Origin: Spongospora subterranea f. sp. subterranea
Lineage: Eukaryota > Endomyxa: Phytomyxea > Phytomyxea > Plasmodiophorida
Assembly: GCA_049724395.1 (NCBI GenBank)
Contig: JAUGWO010000030.1
Location: 153,092 to 217,091 of the forward strand
Reading direction: 5' to 3'
Length of the DNA: 64,000 nucleotides
The notes beneath the pieces are model-generated. The model had not been told where the DNA came from. It saw only the letters and a list, made by a program, of their open reading frames with translations, and did not search any database. Shown piece by piece: positions 21,318-32,953 of this stretch (the first letter of the stretch is position 1; every line of letters starts with the position of its first letter). A program made the position numbers and the translations under genes.

Positions 21318-21581
21318 CTATCCAATATTGTGATCATGTTCATGTTCATGCTTCTTCGCTATCTTCTTATTACGTTGACCAATTATGAATTGTTTTCCAT
21401 CGATTGAAAAAAACGCACTGTCGGGGTGTTCCATACAGGTTCTCGGCAATTGTTGAAAACGACAGAGAAACGTAGAGGTCCACATATACAGTTTGTATAG
21501 TAATGACGGTACGACTGCGTGAGCGTTTGATTGCAACGTGGCAAAGTAGAAATACGATAACAGGTGTCGACTGTAGGACAT
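21318..21581 (-). CDS. Hypothetical 87-residue protein
   Basis: From the ATG at 21581 an 87-codon frame ends in a lysine/histidine tail (KKIAKKHEHEHDHNIG). It begins with an aromatic, weakly hydrophobic segment (HLLSYFYFATLQ). It runs divergently from TRAPPC13, 232 bp away. I do not recognise it. The biased tail and real start make it a candidate small gene, but a chance frame is possible. Confidence 0.3.
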   Translation of the reverse strand: MSYSRHLLSYFYFATLQSNAHAVVPSLLYKLYMWTSTFLCRFQQLPRTCMEHPDSAFFSIDGKQFIIGQRNKKIAKKHEHEHDHNIG

Positions 21582-21813
21582 TACCTCTACCGTTTACGGT
21601 AGAGCGAAATACGGCTGTTATTTCATAGGTTGATTGATTGGTTGAGAGTTATTCATAAAGCGTTATTGTCCCACTGGATCGGTCGTGGATAATCGCACGG
21701 CGCTGATCGATTCAGACAATTGGATCCATTTCCACACGACCCCAGGATTCCGTTAGAAATGGGCTCGGCACGGAGTCAAAGGGGGTTGACTTAAAGCGGG
21801 TTCGGTAGTGGTC

Positions 21814-23529
21814 ATGTCCTCTACTGTTCCCAGCCCATCCCCATCTCCCAGCAATGGCGCTTTCTCTGTTCGGGTCAGGCGGCTTCAATCGCCGGATTTG
21901 GCTCTTCCCAGGCTGTCGGTGTCCGAGTCCTCCCCTGACGTCGCTCTGCTTTCCACCGATTTCGGCAACGTCTATACCGGCGAGACTTTTAGGGCGTTTT
22001 TCATCGTTGCGGCCACCGAAACTGTCAAAGATGTGCAGGTGAAGCTGAACATGAAATCTCTAGCAGCTGAGATAGTATTACTGGATTCGACGGTGATCGA
22101 AACAATGAATGGCAACGATACTCAAGAATTTATTTTCGCACATGAGATAACATCTCCAGGGTTATACCAGTAAGTCCAATCCAAATAAGTTTTTGCAAAG
22201 AACCTTAATTGCATCTGCTTTTTCATTGGAAGCGAAACCCGATTTTTTTATTTCATATTTGCTCTATTTGAAGAGGTTAAAGACGCTCCTTTTTTCTCTT
22301 TTGAACAATCATACTAAATGTCTGTTTCGTTCACAAAGCATATGCAATTTTTTTTTAACACCCAACTGTTTTTTATACAGAAAACTTTCTTCTTTGCTTT
22401 GATCGTCGTTTTGCCTGCAGAAATCTGTTTTCAATGATTATTTTCTTTCTTGAATCAACTATTTGGATTGCAATTGTGAGTTCACCAAAACATCGCTTTC
22501 AAACGGATTTATTAATTCACGTTCAGTATGATTTGCCACATAGACTATACCGAGATCGACTCGTCGTCTAAAACCACATTCACTCGCGTATTTAAGTTCC
22601 AAGTTCAGTCTACTTTTGAAATATCAACCACTGTCTCCAACATTTCGGTCTTCGCCTCTCAATTCATAAAATGGATCTGTTATTGATTCCATTGTTTACA
22701 TAGAACACTTTCTTGGCGTCGATTGAGTTGACAAGTCTAATATCGTCACCTGTAATTGTTAGCTCCATTGACTTCATCGTCGATCGAGATCAAGACCCAG
22801 GGAGTACCAGTTCCCTTGTCATTGACACGTCGTTTGATGGGTTCGTCGAAAATTGTTCGCAAAAAAAAATATCACTTACCTAATTTTATGAGTGCCGTTC
22901 CCCAGGGATATAATAATGAACCAGAGTGATAAGATTTCCTGCACGTCGCTATTGTCGTGGCATTGTCAAGGTGGCTATTTCAATGAGTGTATACCCATAC
23001 CATTAGAAGGACGTTTCAGAATTGCTTGGCAACAACTTTCAACTGGTATTTTTCCATCGGATTGCCCCATTTGATTTTTTGTACTAATTATTTTATAGGT
23101 GGTGGGGGGACGATCAACTCGTCAATTGTAAAGTGCTTCGTGCCTGATCACTTGTATTTGTACGCTGTCAAAGCTCCAGCTCGCGTTGGTTTAGAAACCA
23201 TTTTCACTGTTAGTCTTTGTTGTGGCAACGCCTCAGAAATTGGCAGATCGGATCTCACGTTGGAGTTTGTCAACGATCGTCTATCGTTTTTGCGACCTGT
23301 TGGTCCTCTAGTAAAGGTCATCTCAGTAGCTTGCAACATTCTACAATGGTCTTAATTGTATTTTCAGACTATCGCAAACCTGGACAGTGGTGAGCGCCAA
23401 GTTATCACAGTCGATCTAGTTGGTCTAGCCCCTGGAATACATCCCTTGAACGGAATTAGACTGCATTGTTCAGATTCGGGACAGAATTTTGAATTTGATA
23501 ATATTTGCCAGATTGAGATCAGTCTTTAA
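21814..23529 (+). CDS. TRAPPC13: TRAPPC13 (TRAPP III subunit, DUF974)
   Basis: TRAPPC13 is an immunoglobulin-like-fold subunit of the metazoan/fungal TRAPP complex that activates Rab1/Ypt1 and Rab11-type GTPases in early secretion and autophagy. After a proline/serine leader come the family marks: FGNVYTGETFRAFFIV, ETVKDVQVKLNMKS, HIDYTEIDSSSKTTFTRVFKF and LEGRFRIAWQQLSTG. Then come KAPARVGLETIFTVSLCCGN, LDSGERQVITVDLVGL and PGIHPLNGIRL. The first intron (about 22169-22527) is near 360 nt, the longest in the window. Others near 22650, 23050 and 23315 are 50-60 nt. The join around 22860-22990 is unresolved. The ATG at 21814 is the first in frame. Confidence 0.85.
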
Positions 23530-24320
23530 TAAATCCCTGTTGCACCACCCGAAGTCTATCACCCGAAGTCTATCGTTGGTGTTTAGGTGCAGTGTCTTTT
23601 GATTTCGACCTCCATCAACCCGTCCAGCACCAAGATCCCTAAGTTGAGCCAAGAATCAATCAGTTTCATGGTTGGAAAAATATCCAGGGGATATCTGACG
23701 AGCTAAGGATCTGTACTGTATTGTTTATAGTTGTGGCCCAACCTGGGCGATCATCAGATGGAGACCAGCTATGGTGGCACAAATGTCTATGAGAACCGGG
23801 GTGTATTAATGGGAAACTGGGTATGAAACCATAATTGTTCGATCGCGTCCGACCTCAATATCTGCACAATAACTAGGTTGAGGATCGGTTTGTCTCTGAG
23901 TCAAGAAAGCGTTGCTCGTCAACGCAGAAGACCGCTGCGCTCCCTCAAAGTGAGCAGAAATGTTCATATGAATGGCCGGATCCTTCGAAATCCAAAGACG
24001 CTGACACTCGTGCTCGAGTGTCAACCTTCGCTGTACCGCCTATTCCATTATTTGATACGCGAGCTGTACTAGATCGCAACATCCCAGCTGGAATTAAAGT
24101 CAGTCCCCGCGATGGACCGGTGAACGTCCTCGAGTGGCACATCGCCCACCGAAATACCGACCACATTCAACAACCATCGTTCCCGTCAACTACATATTCA
24201 ACATCCCATCTCCGTTTTCCTACTCGCCATCGTCGTGGATAAACTCCATTTTTACTGTCGACAATACACGTGACTGGTTCCTCGGTTGAACCAGACTACT
24301 ATATCTCCCCGTCTTCAGGA
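23530..24320. other. Spacer with one possible exon
   Basis: A + frame ending at 24242 contains a plausible protein segment (PPIPLFDTRAVLDRN, DGPVNVLEWHIAH) but no recognised family and no clear start. Otherwise nothing is seen between TRAPPC13 and the convergent MOB gene. Confidence 0.25.
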
Positions 24321-25334
24321 TTATTGCTTGGCCGGTTCGCTATTGGCCTGCGCTTCATCTGAGAACCCTGGAATCAGCTTGTCCAACAGACGATTCAGCG
24401 GGCGCATATCTTCGCTATGTAGTAGACCGAATTCACATCCGAACATGGCAAAATGCTGAAACGATGAGTTGAGCTGAAATTCAGCATTACCAGCTCGAAT
24501 ATCATCGAAATGCGAATCTGAAAACCAGACCGGAATCAGAGCGATGCGTTCGCTAATTGGACACCTCGCGAATACTGACAGTAAATATGAGCGTAAATGC
24601 GAAAAATTCGCTTGTAGATGGCGTTGCAATGAAAGGTGAAATCGGGCGGGTAATTATCCGATAAAATAGGGAATATATCAGGATTACTGATCATCGCATC
24701 GATCCAATCGAAGACGACCTGCATATATTGAGGAGCCGTTAGCTGAACCGGTTGAGAGGGTGGTCCAGGATCATCTGATGAACGAGGGGGAGCCCATAAA
24801 TACTGGAATTGTGAGCCGGCCGACATGATCGGACAGGAGGAATCGGTACAGGTCGACAAGGACCCGTAGATGACCGACACCATGTTGTAGAAATGGATCT
24901 AGCGAGAGAAACATGGATCAAATGTGATGCGGACGAATGCGGAAACGACGGGTGATTACGGTGTTGACGGCGATCCAATCCTGAGCCAGCTGACCGGTGG
25001 GCAAACGAATATTATCAAGCAATTCCGGATCGTGGCTAGTTGCAGCTTCGGCACCGATACGCGCTCGACGGGCTCGAACTGTCCCTTTCAATGTCATCGC
25101 TAGATGTTGGCGTTTATTGCCATGAACCGATTGCGGAGGGCGAAATGACTTCAGTTCGATTTGATCTCCAGCAAATTTCCGATCGTCTTCATCAAAATCC
25201 TCAGCTGGTTTTTTGTGTTCTACATGGTTTTTTGCAGGACCGGGATCGACATGGTGTTTTTCGTGTGATAGATTATCCTCTGTAGGGCCCAGGTCAATAT
25301 TAGATTCAGGGGGCTTACTAGACCTTCCACCCAT
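24321..25334 (-). CDS. MOB family kinase activator with long N-terminal extension
   Basis: MOB proteins bind and activate NDR/LATS kinases in mitotic exit and morphogenesis. The core has LPTGQLAQDWIAVN, then across an intron IHFYNMVSVIYGSLS, the zinc cysteines in CTDSSCPIMSAG (C-x4-C), FQYLWAP, and FRIYAHIY. Splicing a 62-nt intron (24579-24518) joins this to SHFDDIRAG, restoring the H-x4-H half of the zinc site. The end is LNSSFQHFAMFGCEF and PLNRLLDKLI. About 115 charged residues precede the core, far more than in MOB1. The start MGGRSSK fits the N-myristoylation pattern (G2, S6), so membrane attachment is possible. The ATG at 25334 is the only one near the frame start. Confidence 0.85.
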
Positions 25335-26002
25335 AATTATCAATATAGTCAAACATGTTCATTCGCGACCCATAGGCACGCGACGCCAAATCGAGTTGGG
25401 TTTCAAATTTGTGCCCACGAGGACGTTTGCACATTGGTCAAAGCATTAAAAAGTAGTTTTTGGACAAATCGTGATTGGTATCCTGGCTCAATGCCCCGAC
25501 AACCGTGGAATCTCCGTAGAAAAATCCCCTTTATGGGCTATGGCTCATCACCATTCTCGAAACAATGTGAATTCCGCCATTGGTTGATTATCCCCCGAGA
25601 AGGAAGTGCTCGGTCGAACCTCTCTGTCACCCATATTTCCCTTGCCCGGCGATCGCATGCCGGGAATGACCCGGGCGATAGAGTCACGCATATTCTATCG
25701 CCATTTTCGCCAGCACGTGTTGGACATGACCCATGGGCCCATCACAACCGTAACCGATACTCGTGGTCCATCACTACAGTCGCACACTCGACCCGATCTG
25801 GGTTCCGCCGCCAGTATTTCGTTACTCACGCCCCGACTGGTTCGGCACCCCTTCCCCCGCTCTACCAGTCTACCGTGCCCGCCACTGAGGCCCAGCCCTC
25901 TGTCGTGTTCACTCGTGAGTGGGTAACTACAGTGGACGATTGTAGAGTCCCTGTGTAGCGGCTCGACCCTGTCTGGTTGGTTGGCCCCCTTCCTGTTGCA
26001 AG
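25335..26002. other. Divergent promoter region, no gene seen
   Basis: Lies between MOB (-) and the DHHC gene (+). A long + frame at 25434-25958 has no ATG start and no family similarity, so I do not call it. Confidence 0.4.
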
Positions 26003-27346
26003 ATGCCGGCACCTCTGATCACACAATCGCCCACCGCACACGATATCATCTACCAGCGTTATCGTCAGGCTGTGATCGCCAAACAGGCTGCTGGTCCTGG
26101 CGCCAGCACTGTGCCCTTTGGCATTGGTATCGGCCCAAGGACTCTATTGGATTCTTGTTGTTCAGGGCCTAGCGATATGTCATCTGATGTAAGACGTAAT
26201 GGATTATCATGGCCATGGTCTTTGCATCAAATCGCAGCATTCCTCGGGATTATATACGTTGTCGTTGTATTCGTCACCGTACAAATGGTTGACGTCGTTG
26301 AACTTGTCGTGTTTTTCTCCATCTTGGGTGTTGGATTTCTGGCATTTCTACGAACGAGTCTGATCGACCCGCATTGCTCTCGGGATCCATCGAGTAAAGA
26401 CACAATGCGATATTGTAATGTCTGTGATCTATCAATGGAATCCGATACGAAACATTGTCGATTATGTAATAAGTGCATATACAAGTTCGATCACCATTGT
26501 GTAAGTCCCTGACCCCCCAAAACCCCCCAATCCGACCTAATCCTGTCTCCCCATCAGCTCTATCTGAACACCTGTATCGGCGGCCGCAACTACCGCCCGT
26601 TCTTCACCCTCATCACCCTCTGCACCATTCTCCTGGCGATGTTCCTCTCTGTCACCGTCATCACCTTCTCTCATGGAGCGGATCATCCCGATACGGTCCA
26701 TTTCGCCTCTCAGGTACAATATTGCTCATCCTGTTTTCACCCGCTCTATCTCATATGTTTTATCCGATCTTCATAGCGTATATTTGGTAATTCCACCGTA
26801 TATCTCTGTAGTCTCGCCGTATTTTCAATCATTCCAATTCTTCTGTTCTTCGCCGTATTGTCATTACTTGTATTTCATATTTATATTGGAATACTGCAAA
26901 TCAGCACATACAACTGGATAATCGGTAAACGCGATGCGGTTAATCCAGTTGTTGAGCTCCCGCCGGCTCCGAAATTGAGCCAAGATATCCTACAAGAACG
27001 GCGCCGGAGCGTATACGATCAATGGATTAGGCAGAATCAAGAACGACATCGCGATGTGGATCGACAGCAGAACTTGCCAGGACATGAACCGGCAGCGATC
27101 GTTGGAAGTGGCGATATTCGGGTCGAGGTCAACGATGATTATGGCGTTGACACACCCCACAGCCGCAGTGAATCGCTGATGAGCCAGATCGAGGATGTGC
27201 TCGGGATTGACGTGAGCGCCGGGGACGGGGAGATGCGGGCAAGGAACGGGAATGAAAGGAGGGGTTTGGATCCCATTGTTGAACCGGTTGATCAGAACCG
27301 ATCAGGGCGAGAACCTGGTCCTGTTGATCCTGTTGATCCCTCATAA
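26003..27346 (+). CDS. DHHC palmitoyltransferase
   Basis: The enzyme would S-palmitoylate cysteines of membrane proteins. Two hydrophobic helices (LHQIAAFLGIIYVVVVFVTV and VELVVFFSILGVGFLAFL) precede the cysteine-rich domain: RYCNVCDLSM, KHCRLCNKCIYKFDHHC. Exon 1 ends at the catalytic cysteine codon. After a 57-nt intron the next exon continues LYLNTCIGGRNYRPFF. Two more helices follow (FFTLITLCTILLAMFLSV and the one ending HIYIGIL). Then ISTYNWIIGKRD stands where the TTxE motif lies. The NTCIGGRNY and ISTYNW forms are closest to the ZDHHC1/11 group. A hydrophilic tail of about 130 residues ends the protein. The ATG at 26003 is the first in frame. Confidence 0.85.
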
Positions 27347-27514
27347 CCCATCTCAATATCATTCCCCAATATCCTCTTTATATAATTAACATATCTATTG
27401 ATCGCCAAATGTTATCCGTCTGGTGTAGCCCCTCCTGGTCCCATGTAGCGCCACGTGTAGCGCCATCCGCCCGCCCTCGGCCCTAGTCAACATTGCTGCT
27501 TGTTTTGCCGAATG

Positions 27515-28771
27515 TTATCTGTGTGGTGTTGGTGTGGCGGCCGTGTTGGTCCCATGGCGCCATCGCCCTATCGCCATCCTCCCGGCCCTCTCCCTATCGT
27601 GTGCCATCGCCCGCCACTCCATCTCCCTGACCGTGCACCCGATCGCCGTCTCGACAGTCCATATCGCCATCACCCTCTTCCTGATCCGTTCCCTTGTCCA
27701 TCTACCGATCCCGTCCTTCCCTCCTCCTCCCCCTAATCCGCCAATCAGCCCCAGAGCCCGTTCCCCTTTCGCCCTTCTCCCTTCAACATATCTCGTCCAT
27801 CGTCCCCATATCGCCGCCTTCTCCCTCAACTCTTCCCCGTATTCTCTCCATCTCCTCACCGAATTTCTCACCGTTAAACACCATCTCACCCTTCGACAGG
27901 CCATCTCCAGTACCATTATATCCCCTGATCGTGACCGTTTCCTGTACATGAACTCCTTCCATTGTCCAATAGATTCCCTTATCAACCGCTTCCGCTCGAC
28001 CTTGATCAATATCGCCAAACCATCACAGACTCGACGCTGAATGATTGCCGAATATCGCCATCTGTATAGCCATCGCCTGATACACTGCAGATACGCGCGA
28101 CGATCGATCAGACGATCCCGTTCCAATAGCGCTTGTGATGTCTCTCGCCATTCGCCCAACGCCAATCTCATATGGAGTATATCGCGACGTTCCTCCCGTC
28201 TCCATTCCCTGATCGATATCGCCATCGCCATCGCCAACAGTGTATTCCCCCGATTCCACTGACGACACCGCCGTCGCCAATCGATCATCATCGTCCTGAT
28301 CGGCACGTTCCTCTGTAATCGCCCGACAATCCTCAAACCTGTTAAAACGCGCCATCCATACAGCAGGCGCCTTCTCCTCTTTTTAAACCCGACACTGATC
28401 GCGTACGACGATCGCCAGTAGCGCCATCCGATCAGGACGTGACGATCGGCGATACACGCCTTCGTGGCCAACTGTTCGTGATAATACACGATCCATGACG
28501 ATAAGCTGCTCGATAGCAATCGGATACGATCGTGACGATCGGCTCGACCATATTCCGTTGAATACGATCGCACCCGTGTGCGCCATTGTTTGAATATCGG
28601 TGTGAGGTCCGTCTGACCAGGTATAGGTCGTCTGGCAATCCTGCCCAGATACACGATGAACCATTTCTGGACGCACCAATGCAGGACGCGGATTCGGCGC
28701 CGGGACCCGGCCTTCGACCTGTGCGATTGGGATCGCAGAACGCCAAGACCAGGATCGGGAATCGGCTTCAT
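27515..28771 (-). CDS. Sfi1-like centrin-binding repeat protein
   Basis: An intronless 418-residue frame, very rich in arginine and tryptophan. Its regular tryptophan motifs are spaced roughly 22-34 residues apart: QKWFIVYLGR, FKQWRTRV, SSWIVYYHEQ, GWRYWRSSY, IREWRREE, LGEWRETS, IRRWLYRWR, IGQWKEFM, VRRWREYG, WGRWTRYV, IGRWTRER. This is the pattern of Sfi1 repeats, each a helix that binds one centrin, found at spindle poles and basal bodies. The family is recognised by repeat pattern rather than by a fixed sequence. The first ATG is at 28771; the frame is open further upstream without ATG. It converges on the DHHC gene 169 bp away. Confidence 0.65.
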   Translation of the reverse strand: MKPIPDPGLGVLRSQSHRSKAGSRRRIRVLHWCVQKWFIVYLGRIARRPIPGQTDLTPIFKQWRTRVRSYSTEYGRADRHDRIRLLSSSLSSWIVYYHEQLATKACIADRHVLIGWRYWRSSYAISVGFKKRRRRLLYGWRVLTGLRIVGRLQRNVPIRTMMIDWRRRCRQWNRGNTLLAMAMAISIREWRREERRDILHMRLALGEWRETSQALLERDRLIDRRAYLQCIRRWLYRWRYSAIIQRRVCDGLAILIKVERKRLIRESIGQWKEFMYRKRSRSGDIMVLEMACRRVRWCLTVRNSVRRWREYGEELREKAAIWGRWTRYVEGRRAKGERALGLIGGLGGGGGKDGIGRWTRERIRKRVMAIWTVETAIGCTVREMEWRAMAHDRERAGRMAIGRWRHGTNTAATPTPHR

Positions 28772-28906
28772 TGTGTGACGAGACCAGATTTTGGGGGTTC
28801 CGATGGGATCATAATCAACGACAAGATAAAGGAAACGGGGGAACAACTGCTCGTGGAGCGGATTGGGTGAGACGTTGACAGTTAGTGGTTCATTAAACAC
28901 ATATGA

Positions 28907-30280
28907 TTATTGACCGAGTTGTAGTGATAGCCAGTCCTTTGGTGATCGCAGAACGGTGACCAGATCCTGTTCCGGTGAATCAGGTTTAGGTTCATAGCCG
29001 TATTCCCATCGGCATGTCAACGGCAGCGACATCAGTATCGATTCGATCCGGGCACTGAAATCATCAGATCAACCTCTGAAGCGTGGGAGCGATGTCGCTG
29101 CGGGATCCGACCTTGGTGTGTGCAGACCGAATTTCGTCCCCCGGTCGTAGACCAGATTGAACTCAGCGTACCGTCCTCGGCGTAATTGCTGCCAATGGCG
29201 CTCGTCATCATTAGTGGCATGGTCCATGTTCCGGATCACGATCGGGAAATACGCATCGTTGACAGCGAATCCACAGGTTTCCAGAAAGGCCATCGCTTTA
29301 TCCTGGAAATCCCCCCAGACCACAAACACGATGTCAGAACACGAGTTGCGATAAACCGATGGCGCTGGTACAAAGGGGAGTGTGTCGACATCGTCGAAGA
29401 ATATTCCCCCAACTCCACGACATTCATTACGATGGGGCAAGTAGAAATACCGATCGCACCACGATTTGAATTCCGGGTAGAAGGATGGCGAGAACTGATC
29501 GCAGGCCGTTTTCTGTACGAGATGGAAATGGGTGCAGTCCTAAACTTGACACATTATGGGCGACGACTCGGGGAACGAGCACAATCGAGTACCGACCTCA
29601 TCGTTGATATACGAAGGTGTAAGATCGGTTCCACCACCGATCCACCAGATTTTGTCGTCTTCGGCAATCTCCAGCTCGAAATACCGATAATTGCAGTGCA
29701 TTGTGGGGACGTGTGGATTGCGACCATGAATAACAACACTAACACCGGCGGCGAAGAACACAACATTATCGGTCTGGGAAAACGCCTTTCAGGTTCGACT
29801 AGCGATAAGAACATTTTGAGGTGATGCACAAACAGAAACACGAGTTAATGATGAATGATCCGCTTTCATTGATTGAATGGCGTGAGCAGGGAGCTGAACA
29901 GATATCATTGATCGATTGGGAAATAGAGCCGGGGACCCCAGGGACGAGATTACCTGACCACTAACGATGGACACGTTGACACCGGCTTTCTCGAACACGA
30001 TCCCATCCTGCAATACACGAGTGATACCACCGCCTTCGTTGGGATTGGGACGGTGCCAGACATCTTCACGGAAGCGGGATCCTGGTCATTGGGTGATCGG
30101 TCTGGTGTTTATCGCCCCATGATATGATATAGATATAATACCTGGGCCCTCTAATTCCAACACCTTTGAACAGATACGGTCCTGGATAGATCTCACTACC
30201 GTCTCCGCCTTTAATCGCTCGGGATTATCATCCCATATCTTGGAGAATAATGGCGCCGTGGCCATGTTCGACAACACCAT
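28907..30280 (-). CDS. CPOX: Coproporphyrinogen III oxidase, oxygen-dependent
   Basis: Converts coproporphyrinogen III to protoporphyrinogen IX in haem synthesis, using O2. The ATG at 30280 starts an exon with [16 protein letters not shown]. Further exons carry [75 protein letters not shown] and [12 protein letters not shown]. The 3' exons carry [19 protein letters not shown] and, after a ~60-nt intron near 29110-29055, [19 protein letters not shown] and the usual SPKDWLSL ending. All family motifs, including the HxNPxxPT histidine region, are present. I see no mitochondrial targeting extension, so it may be cytosolic as in yeast Hem13. Splice joins between 29560 and 30000 were not fixed exactly. 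Confidence 0.85.
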
Positions 30281-30337
30281 ATACAGGTCGCACGGGTAGA
30301 GGACCAGCGCCCATGGCGAACATTGCCCCTTCCACGG

Positions 30338-30622
30338 TCACGGACTTGCCGACTCGCACTTGGGTATCGTGTTGTTACGGATGGCGCAATTCACCCAGTT
30401 TGATATTATAGACAGGATGATCTTCGCCAACTCACCATAATCCCAGACGAAGCGCTGTTCGAAGGGATCTCCCTCTAGGGACAAATACACTTCGCACACG
30501 TTGACGCCAATATAGTCTTTCAACTCCCACTCGGAATGTGCTATCAATTGCACAGACCGTAAATGTCCCGCGAATTTCGAAACCGCTGTTTGTAGGTCTT
30601 TTCTAGGGCCGGATATTGCCAT
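30338..30622 (-). CDS. Hypothetical protein upstream of coproporphyrinogen oxidase
   Basis: ATG at 30622, 94 codons, same strand as CPOX and 57 bp before its start codon. Segments such as HLRSVQLIAHSEWELKDYIG and GDPFEQRFVWDYGE look like a folded protein but match no family I can name. The pattern of a short strand, a DxF/FxW turn and acidic residues is only faintly like an SNF5 repeat. It may be the last exon of a larger gene or a separate small gene. Confidence 0.35.
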   Translation of the reverse strand: MAISGPRKDLQTAVSKFAGHLRSVQLIAHSEWELKDYIGVNVCEVYLSLEGDPFEQRFVWDYGELAKIILSIISNWVNCAIRNNTIPKCESASP

Positions 30623-31333
30623 TGCCTTTCTGGTAGCAGTGGGAAAAAATGTTTTGAAATGATTCAGGAATCCGATCCCAGTAAACCTTTTGCCTTTTGA
30701 TCAGGACCCGTTATCGGGTCATGGCTGATATGAACAGGTGATTTGGCCACGATCCATTATTTGCATCGCCTGGCTATTCCGGACCAAATAACTCGCCGAA
30801 TTTTATTTCTATCGGATACAGATAACTTTTAACGGCTCTTTGTTTGGCTTAAAATAGAGTCGAAGTCGAATAATTCCGGGTTCAAAACCGGTCCACAATG
30901 TTCAAGGAATGTAATTGGGGTTATTGATGTGATTAATTAACCGGAGACGGTGCGATTGGGTTTTAAGGGGCGATAACCTGAACCCAATGGCCTATTCCGC
31001 CCATTCGTCAATGGGAATATCGGGCGGTGTCATGTCATCATAACCGCTTCAATCGGGGACCAGTTCAGATTGGATCATCGGTCACTTCCAGATTGACCAA
31101 ACTCATATCTCATCCCGTTTATCGGAAGCCCGTTCTACGATGGCCAACCACAACCTATCGCCATCGGACCGTCAACGATCGTCACCGGTTTATTCATATG
31201 AGGAGTCACCAACTGCTCAACCTCACCGGCACCGACTCCCATATTCGCAAGTCGGATCCGCTTTCAACCGATCAATAATCACCAGGAACAACAACGATCA
31301 CGATCAATTGGTCTCATCTGATGAGTTCAATCT
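30623..31333. other. Spacer, no confident gene
   Basis: A 68-codon + frame with an ATG ends at 31346 and overlaps the 3' end of the next gene by 13 bp. It is polar, has no family similarity and is not called. The rest is AT/GATC-rich spacer. Confidence 0.3.
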
Positions 31334-32186
31334 TTATTGGCGATGACCAGTGGCGAAATTGGAGTCCCATTTGGTGGTGGAATCGGACGGTCTATTCAAC
31401 AGTATTCTGACGTTGATATTGGTGTGATGTGATTTACTGTTCGCCGATCTGATCTTAAACGCGTGACGATGGAGAAGGACGGCGATCCGTTCGAATGTCG
31501 CCTCGTCCCCATCATCGTCATCGTCCGCCACCACCGCCCGTCGCCGACTCAGCTTCAGGTCGTGCTCCTTCTTGAGCTGGGTTAGGACGAAGTTCGGTCG
31601 GGCCATGGCCTTGATCGTGGCGCGGCGATGGTCGCCAATCAGGTCCGACAGGGCGTTGAAATCGATATCGCCACGTTCGTCGGCTAATGGTTTGATCAAC
31701 GTCAATATATCGTCGCGATTATATTGCGGAAATGATTGTAATCGCCGATCGAGCTTTCGCAGGAACATTTCCTGTTCCGATGATGGGAGATATCCCCTCG
31801 ACATGAAGATCGACGTCAGGTCGTCGCTTTGCTCCAGATCGCACATCTTATCGAGTTCCTGAACATGACGATCGTGATCAGTTCGACAATATAGTCGAGG
31901 GGGAGGGGAGGGCGACACTATCGGATACGATATGAGATCCTTTGAACCCGGAACGGATATGAACGATGTCCTGGAGATGAGCTCGACACGATGAGCACAA
32001 TCCGGGGGCGATGTGATCGGGCGATACCAACTCAACACCGTTAACCAGTTGACGAAGGGAATTATATCGATCAGGGTCGGTGGTCTGTTCGGTGGCGGTG
32101 TCGGTGGCGATCTGGGTGTTGAGGGAATGGCGCTCTAACCTTGATCGATCGGAGATGGGATTGGAAATGATGGCGACAATCAACAC
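31334..32186 (-). CDS. Unrecognised protein with an EF-hand-like helical region
   Basis: The 3' exon holds a helical region: DLTSIFMSRGYLPSSEQE, FLRKLDRRLQSFPQYNRDD, ILTLIKPLADERGDIDFNAL. This has the spacing of an EF-hand pair, but the loop (DERGDIDFNALS) is degenerate. A basic helix and an acidic DDDDDGDE patch follow. An upstream frame to about 32186 contains a paired-cysteine segment (GLCSSCRAHLQD) in another frame and is probably joined by an intron near 31900. No start ATG was found for it, so the 5' end is open. I do not recognise the family. Confidence 0.4.
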
Positions 32187-32953
32187 AGATACAGGTCGAT
32201 AGGGAATGGCGATCGGATAATGGACCGTATTCCCCTAATACATATAGGCGATTGATCGGACGGGGATGGGATATGTTGACAGGAAAACAGAACTGTTGGG
32301 CGAAAGGGGATCGGTTAGAGGAACGGGGGAGGGAGGATCATCATCATCACCTTCACGATATGATCAATAGGGATAAGATGACGACGGGGAATACAGATCA
32401 GATCGTCATCGCCATTGCCGCTAATCTTATCGCCATCGGCAGTATTCTTATCGGCCATCGATATCTCTGTCTCGCTCGTGGTGCGGGTGTGTGTTTGGCC
32501 TCACCCCCCGGGTAGATGATGAACGACGCGTGCCATTGAAGGGGATTTCCAAAAGGATCAACGGTAATATATAACCGGGGAGGGGGGAACACACTAACAC
32601 CACATCATCACCACCGATTACCTCAACCCCTTCTCACAATAAACTATTTCACACAACAAAACCGCAATTGGCGATAACAGAACATTCGCAGAAGAGAATT
32701 CAGTTGATCGATATAGTTTAGTGGATTGGTCTCATTGTGAGTGATTATTACTGTGATATTATCGTTGGTCCCGGTGTCCCCTCAATATCTATGGCCATTC
32801 CTCGTCGTGACCAATTCCCCAATTTCCCGTTGATCGGGGTCAAACCGGATTAATTGCGGAACGGACCTTTGGCCAGATCTGGTCGGGCGATCGGGTCTGT
32901 AGCGCCATCTCCCTGTACCAGGGTCGGGCAGTGTTCCCAGGTTGATCATCATC
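32187..32953. other. Spacer, only small frames
   Basis: A + frame to 32515 has a hydrophobic run (IVIAIAANLIAIGSILI) and a - frame to 32398 has FPPPRLYITVDPFG. Neither has a convincing start or family similarity. Confidence 0.3.

Noticed and set aside
25434-25958. 174-codon + frame between MOB and the DHHC gene
   Set aside because: No ATG at its start, proline/serine-rich chance composition and no family similarity; it lies in the shared promoter region.
27534-28040. 168-codon + frame
   Set aside because: Exactly antisense to the Sfi1-like gene, whose tryptophan repeat pattern is far more convincing.
30338-30622. First exon of coproporphyrinogen oxidase
   Set aside because: No similarity to the N-terminus of the family and no splice that keeps frame into the exon starting at 30280, which has its own ATG.
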